Source: Cloacimonetes bacterium UBA5614 (GTDB taxonomy: Bacteria > Cloacimonadota > Cloacimonadia > Cloacimonadales > Cloacimonadaceae). From it: a DNA stretch of 64,000 bases. Shown piece by piece: positions 60,240-64,000 of the stretch. The first letter of the stretch is position 1; each line of letters starts with the position of its first letter. The position numbers were made by a program, and so were the translations under genes. The stretch lies in assembly GCA_002424605.1 (NCBI GenBank), contig DIKQ01000011.1, forward strand, positions 62,001-126,000. The letters run 5' to 3'. The notes under the pieces were generated by a model that was not told where the DNA came from, made no database searches, and saw only the letters and a program-made list of their open reading frames with translations.

Positions 60240-62312
60240 ATGAGCAACCCCTTTCTGGACAATAAGTGGAAACACCGCCTGGATGCCATACCCTTTCATT
60301 TGATTAAAACCGAACATTACATGCCTGCCGTGGAGGCAACCCTGCAGATTGCGCGCGATAACATAGACAAAATCCGCAACAGCAAGGAAGAAGCCACCTT
60401 TGAAAACACCATTTTGGAAATGGACTTCGCAGGTGAGGAACTGGACTATGTAACCAGCGTTTACTACAATCTGCTGGGTGCGGAATCGGACAATGAGTTC
60501 AAAGCGCTGGCGCAGAAGATTTCACCCATGCTGGCAGAATTCGGCAGTTCCATCATGACCGACGAGGCAATCTTCGCCAGAGTCAAGAAGGTTTACGAAG
60601 ACGAGTGCGTCAATAAGCCCAAGCCGGAGCCGGATTTTGGCGACAAACAGAAAATGCTTGCCTGCGAAAGATACCGCTACACGGAACGCATTTACAATAG
60701 CTTTATCCGCAACGGAGCCATGCTTTCCCCCGATGGCAAGAAAAAGCTGACGGAAATCGACATGGAACTCAGCACCCTGAGCCCGAAATTCTCGGATAAT
60801 GTGCTCGCCGCCACCAATGCCTGGGAACTTCACCTGACCGACCCCAAAGAAGTGGAAGGCATTCCTGAAAACGCCCTGAACGGAGCTGCCTACCGCGCCA
60901 AACAGAAGAACAAGGAAGGCGGCTGGCTGTTTAACCTGCAAGCGCCGAACCTGATTCCCGTCCTCACCTACTGCAAGAACCGCTCCATCCGCGAAACAGC
61001 CCAGAAAGCCTATGCTTCGCGTGCCTTTAACGATGAATTTGACAATCAGGGAAACATCAAGCGTATCCTGGAACTGAGAGCTGAAAGGGCAGCCCTGCTG
61101 GGTTATCAGACGCATGCGCATTATGTTCTGGAGGAACGCATGGCTCAAAATCCCGAAGAAGCCATGGATTTCCTGGAAAAGATATATGCGGTTGCCTATC
61201 CCGCCGCCCGGGCAGAACTCGAGGAAGTAAAGGCTTTCGCCAATGAAATGGACGGCATTACAGACTTCATGCCCTGGGATTATAACTACTATTCCACCAA
61301 ACTGAAAGAAAAGAAATTCAGGTTCGACCCCGAACAACTGCGTCCCTGGTTCAAACTGGAAAACGTGTTTGAAGGGCTTTTCCTGGTGGCGAAAAAGATT
61401 TACGGCATCACGCTGAAACAGGTTACAGACGTGCCTGTCTATCACAAGGACGTGACCACTTGGGAAGTCTATGATGAAAAAGACGCGTTCCTGGGATTGA
61501 TTTACCTGGATATGTTTCCCCGTGAAACCAAACGCGGCGGCGCCTGGATGAATGCTTTGGTCGGACAGGGGCTGTATAGCGACGGGATGAAGCGTCCGCA
61601 CGTCGTGAACGTGGCATCCCTCACTCCATCCACCGATGAACAGCCCTCCCTGCTCCGCATGGATGAAGTGCGCACCATCTTCCACGAATTTGGGCACGCC
61701 TTGCACGGACTGCTTTCAGACTGCACCTACAAGTCCCTGGCAGGACCCAGCGTTCTGTGGGATTTCGTGGAACTGCCCTCCCAGATTATGGAAAACTGGC
61801 TGTTGGAAAAAGAAGCGCTGAACCTCTTTGCCAAACACTACCAGACAGGCGAACCACTGCCGGATGAACTGCTGGATAAAGTGCTGGCAGCGCGCAACTA
61901 TATGGCGGCAAACGCCAATCTGGGACAGCTCCGCTATGCTATGCTGGACTTTGCCTGGCACCTGGAAGACCCCAAAAACATCGACAGCGTGAACGACTTT
62001 GAAAACAAAACCGTGGAACGCTTTAGCCTGTTGCCCCAGACTCCCGGCAGCAGTATTTCCTGCAGCTTTGCCCATATCTTCGCCGGCGGATATTCGGCGG
62101 GATATTATTCCTACAAATGGGCTGAAGCTCTGGAAGCAGACGCCTGGTCGCTGATAAAGGAAAAGGGCATCTTTAACCAGGAAGTAACCTACGCCTTCCG
62201 CGATATCATCCTTTCCAAAGGCAATTCCGTCCACCCGATGGACCTGTTTGTTGCCTTCCGAGGCAGACAGCCGGACCCGGATGCCCTGCTCAAAAGGGAT
62301 GGCTTGATTTAA
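60240..62312 (+). CDS. dcp: M3-family oligopeptidase / peptidyl-dipeptidase (Dcp-like)
   Basis: 690 residues, normal for Dcp/OpdA. The zinc motif is HEFGHALHG with His482, Glu483 and His486; the third ligand lies in the following GPSVLWDFVELPSQIMENWL. The long N-terminal helical lid opens NPFLDNKWKHRLDAIPFHLI. No signal peptide, so cytoplasmic. It trims short peptides, which fits an organism that secretes C25 peptidases and ferments amino acids. RBS GAGGAG. A sigma-54-like promoter candidate and element K lie upstream. The exact specificity (endopeptidase or dipeptidyl carboxypeptidase) is open. Confidence 0.93.
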   Translation: MSNPFLDNKWKHRLDAIPFHLIKTEHYMPAVEATLQIARDNIDKIRNSKEEATFENTILEMDFAGEELDYVTSVYYNLLGAESDNEFKALAQKISPMLAEFGSSIMTDEAIFARVKKVYEDECVNKPKPEPDFGDKQKMLACERYRYTERIYNSFIRNGAMLSPDGKKKLTEIDMELSTLSPKFSDNVLAATNAWELHLTDPKEVEGIPENALNGAAYRAKQKNKEGGWLFNLQAPNLIPVLTYCKNRSIRETAQKAYASRAFNDEFDNQGNIKRILELRAERAALLGYQTHAHYVLEERMAQNPEEAMDFLEKIYAVAYPAARAELEEVKAFANEMDGITDFMPWDYNYYSTKLKEKKFRFDPEQLRPWFKLENVFEGLFLVAKKIYGITLKQVTDVPVYHKDVTTWEVYDEKDAFLGLIYLDMFPRETKRGGAWMNALVGQGLYSDGMKRPHVVNVASLTPSTDEQPSLLRMDEVRTIFHEFGHALHGLLSDCTYKSLAGPSVLWDFVELPSQIMENWLLEKEALNLFAKHYQTGEPLPDELLDKVLAARNYMAANANLGQLRYAMLDFAWHLEDPKNIDSVNDFENKTVERFSLLPQTPGSSISCSFAHIFAGGYSAGYYSYKWAEALEADAWSLIKEKGIFNQEVTYAFRDIILSKGNSVHPMDLFVAFRGRQPDPDALLKRDGLI

Positions 62313-62333
62313 TCAATAGAAGATTCCAAAATA

Positions 62334-62373
62334 AAAGGGCTGTTTACATCACTGTAAACAGCCCGGTTTTTAT
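62334..62373. terminator. Bidirectional intrinsic terminator between M3 peptidase and mce
   Basis: GGGCTGTTTACA, loop TCAC, TGTAAACAGCCC (62338-62365), with GGTTTTTAT to the right and AAAA to the left. It can serve both convergent genes. Confidence 0.9.
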
Positions 62374-62389
62374 ATGGGTGCAAAAGGGT

Positions 62390-62791
62390 TTAGTGCTTTT
62401 CCTTGCAGAACTCGATAAGGACGCCGAGGGTGGACTTGGGATGCAGGAAAGCGATGTCCGCTCCATGCGCTCCCGGACGGGGTTCCTTGTCAATCAGCTG
62501 AATCTCGTTGTCTTCCGCTTTCTGCAATTCGGCAGGCAGGTCGTCCACAGCAAAAGCAATGTGCTGAACGCCTTCGCCTTTTTTCTCGATGTATTTGGCA
62601 ACGGGACTGTCTTCAGAAGTGGGTGCCAGCAGTTCAATCCTGGTGTCCCCACAGGGAAAGAAGGCAACCTTCACCTTTTGAGAGGGGACTTCCTCGATGT
62701 TTTCCAGCTTCAGGCCCATCTTCTCGTAAAGGGCGATGCCTTTGTCCAGGTCCGAAACGGCGATGCCGATGTGGGATATATGCTTTATCAT
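62390..62791 (-). CDS. mce: Methylmalonyl-CoA epimerase
   Basis: 133 residues from ATG 62791, which has AGGAAG upstream and sits next to the korC stop; a longer frame reaches 62821 inside korC. The VOC-fold halves are visible as IKHISHIGIAVSDLDKGIAL and VQHIAFAVDDLPAELQKAED, with metal-ligand His in ISHIG and VQHIA. The end reads HPKSTLGVLIEFCKEK. It interconverts (R)- and (S)-methylmalonyl-CoA in the propionate/succinate route. It follows korC with a 1-nt gap, so the genes are co-expressed. Confidence 0.93.
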   Translation of the reverse strand: MIKHISHIGIAVSDLDKGIALYEKMGLKLENIEEVPSQKVKVAFFPCGDTRIELLAPTSEDSPVAKYIEKKGEGVQHIAFAVDDLPAELQKAEDNEIQLIDKEPRPGAHGADIAFLHPKSTLGVLIEFCKEKH

Positions 62792-62792
62792 A

Positions 62793-63338
62793 TTACTTCC
62801 TGTAATTCTCCGCCAGTTCAAAGCCCAGTTGCATTGCCTTCAGGTTCAGGTCCACAAAGGCGGGTTTTACCGATTCCCTGATGGCCTGCGCCAGGGATTC
62901 CTCTTTGACGATGCCTGTGCACTTCACCAGAAAGGCAAGGGAGCAGATATTGGTGGTGATGGGGCTTCCCAGCTTCTCTGAGACAATCTCCGTGAAAGGT
63001 ACTTCAAATACGTGCTCGGACATTACGGAAATATTCTTCACGCTGGTGGTGTCCACTATGAGCGTACCCTTTTCCCGCAGGTCAAAGATATACTTGTCGC
63101 AGGCTTCCTGCGTGAGAGCCAGCAGGATATCAAACTGGGTCGCTTCAGGGAAGAATATCTCCCGGTCGCTGATGAGCACGTCTGCCCGGGAATAGCCTCC
63201 GCGGGATTCCGGACCATAGCTTTGGGTCTGGGTTACGCGTCTCTTTTCGTGAACTGCTGCGTTGGCAAGGATTATCCCCGCAAGGATAAGGCCCTGTCCG
63301 CCGCTGCCTGAAAGCCGGATTTCTGTTGCCCTACTCAT
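62793..63338 (-). CDS. korC: 2-oxoacid:ferredoxin oxidoreductase, gamma subunit
   Basis: 181 residues from ATG 63338, with a strong RBS (GGGAGGTGACA) directly upstream; the longer frame to 63380 adds residues that lie inside korB. The family motif reads IRLSGSGGQGLILAGIILANAA, followed by QSYGPESRGGYSRADVLISD. It forms part of the ferredoxin-reducing complex that decarboxylates 2-oxoacids (2-oxoglutarate or related) to acyl-CoA. It overlaps the korB 3' end by 8 nt and is followed by mce. Substrate cannot be fixed from the visible subunits. Confidence 0.92.
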   Translation of the reverse strand: MSRATEIRLSGSGGQGLILAGIILANAAVHEKRRVTQTQSYGPESRGGYSRADVLISDREIFFPEATQFDILLALTQEACDKYIFDLREKGTLIVDTTSVKNISVMSEHVFEVPFTEIVSEKLGSPITTNICSLAFLVKCTGIVKEESLAQAIRESVKPAFVDLNLKAMQLGFELAENYRK

Positions 63339-64000
63339 TGTCACCTCCCTGGGCGCGAACGCAAAGCTTGGCATACTCATCCGTATATTCCGGCCTGATT
63401 TCGCGTCTCAGGATACCACGTATTATCTTGCCTTCGGTCTGCTCTTTGGGAAGCTTCTCATAGGCAGTAAGCGGTATGGAATTATCACGCATAGCCTTCA
63501 TCATATCCGGGGCGCTGCCTTTCTTGTTCATTCTGCCGTAGATTACGGGGCAGGCGCTTACGACTTCAAGCAACGAGAAGCCCGGGTGGTTCAGTGCTTC
63601 CTTCACGTAGTTCTGGGTCTCTATCGCATGGAAAGCGGTAGTTCTGGCAACGAAGGATGCTCCTGCGCCCATGGCGAGTTGGCAGATGTCAAAATCGGGT
63701 TCGATATTTCCATAGGGAGCCGTGGTGGCAATGGCGTCATGCGGGGTGGTGGGGCTTGCCTGCCCTCCGGTCATGCCGTAGATGTTATTGTTTATAAGGA
63801 TGACGGTTAAGTCAATATTCCTGCGGGCGGCGTGAATCAGGTGATTTCCGCCGATGGCAGTGCAGTCGCCGTCTCCGGTAACCACTATCACTTTCATATT
63901 GGGTTTATACATCTTGACGCCGGTGGCATAGGCGATGGCTCTTCCGTGCAAAGTGTGCAGGGTATTGAGGTCTATATAGACGGGCATGCGTGAAGAGCAG
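63331..64000 (-). CDS. korB: 2-oxoacid:ferredoxin oxidoreductase, beta (TPP-binding) subunit, cut by window edge
   Basis: The frame stays open past an apparent ATG at 63987 and reads CSSRMPVYIDLNTLHTLHGR at the edge. This matches the family GCSSR motif, so the start lies outside the window. The TPP site is VIVVTGDGDCTAIGGNHLIH, followed by LINNNIYGMTGGQASPTTP, the GDG...N/NNIYGMTGGQ signature. LHGRAIAYATGVKM precedes it. About 223 codons are visible. It would pair with the gamma subunit downstream and an alpha subunit outside the window. The enzyme oxidises 2-oxoacids to acyl-CoA with ferredoxin reduction. Confidence 0.93.
   Translation of the reverse strand, partial: CSSRMPVYIDLNTLHTLHGRAIAYATGVKMYKPNMKVIVVTGDGDCTAIGGNHLIHAARRNIDLTVILINNNIYGMTGGQASPTTPHDAIATTAPYGNIEPDFDICQLAMGAGASFVARTTAFHAIETQNYVKEALNHPGFSLLEVVSACPVIYGRMNKKGSAPDMMKAMRDNSIPLTAYEKLPKEQTEGKIIRGILRREIRPEYTDEYAKLCVRAQGGDNE

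Noticed and set aside
60522..61706. Minus-strand frame of 394 codons within the M3 peptidase gene
   Set aside because: It is antisense to a gene with intact zinc motif and reads as a shadow frame.
1..64000. tRNA, rRNA, prophage and insertion-sequence genes
   Set aside because: No cloverleaf, rRNA segment, transposase or integrase was seen by eye; a covariance-model and profile search would be needed for certainty.

Overview
The window looks like a chromosomal segment from an anaerobic, Gram-negative bacterium of the FCB group, most likely Cloacimonadota. This rests on gene content, not on a marker gene. Seven large secreted proteins end in the FlgD-like / type IX-style C-terminal sorting domain. 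Lysine fermentation genes (kamA, kdd) sit together. Methylmalonyl-CoA epimerase, a 2-oxoacid:ferredoxin oxidoreductase and formate-THF ligase point to amino-acid fermentation. LptE-like, LolA-like and beta-barrel proteins show an outer membrane. No rRNA, tRNA, CRISPR array, transposase or prophage was found.

Layout. 1-2.3 kb: the 5' part of asnB, then the polyamine pair speD-speE behind a structured leader. 2.4-4.4 kb (minus): an ECF sigma factor, its likely anti-sigma factor and two Spy/CpxP-like periplasmic proteins. 4.6-9.6 kb (plus): a five-gene envelope operon of beta-barrel, ABC ATPase, two FtsX/MacB-type permeases and a LolA-like protein. 10-17.7 kb: a conserved-looking unknown, CreD-like protein, LEA14-like lipoprotein, a REC-SpoIIE-HATPase regulator with a glycosyltransferase, purE and an HTH-PTS IIA fusion. 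17.8-24.3 kb (plus): LptE-like, pseudouridine synthase, YchF-like GTPase, FtsK, LolA, mannose-1-phosphate guanylyltransferase. 24.3-39.7 kb: the secreted-protein region, with a C25 peptidase, SagB-type oxidoreductase, two paralogous modular surface proteins, another sorted protein, an SRAP protein and a secreted transglutaminase-like protein. 39.9-46.1 kb (minus): an RND pump with its adaptor and an OlsA/OlsB-like acyltransferase pair. 46.2-54.5 kb (minus): second C25 protein, M23 endopeptidase, CDF transporter, P-loop protein, kamA and kdd. 54.7-64 kb: lipoprotein, GYF-domain membrane protein, AlkD-like protein, fhs, an OB-fold secreted protein, an M3 oligopeptidase, then mce-korC-korB running off the end.

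The most unusual signal is a family of eleven intergenic palindromic elements of about 60-80 bp. They are built from 10-12 nt units arranged as two arm units, a centre and two arm units. Several are bounded by CCTGC/GCAGG-type ends. All eleven lie 5' of at least one gene and none lies in a convergent gap, so they are not simply terminators. Two near-perfect parS palindromes (about 9.61 and 16.48 kb) suggest that the segment lies in the ParB-bound, origin-proximal part of the chromosome.

How the genes work together: amino-acid fermentation (lysine to 3-keto intermediates, 2-oxoacid oxidation, methylmalonyl-CoA and one-carbon steps) is combined with heavy investment in the envelope, meaning sorted peptidases and surface proteins, lipoprotein/LPS transport, envelope-stress control and efflux. 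Functions come from motifs read by eye; no database search was run.
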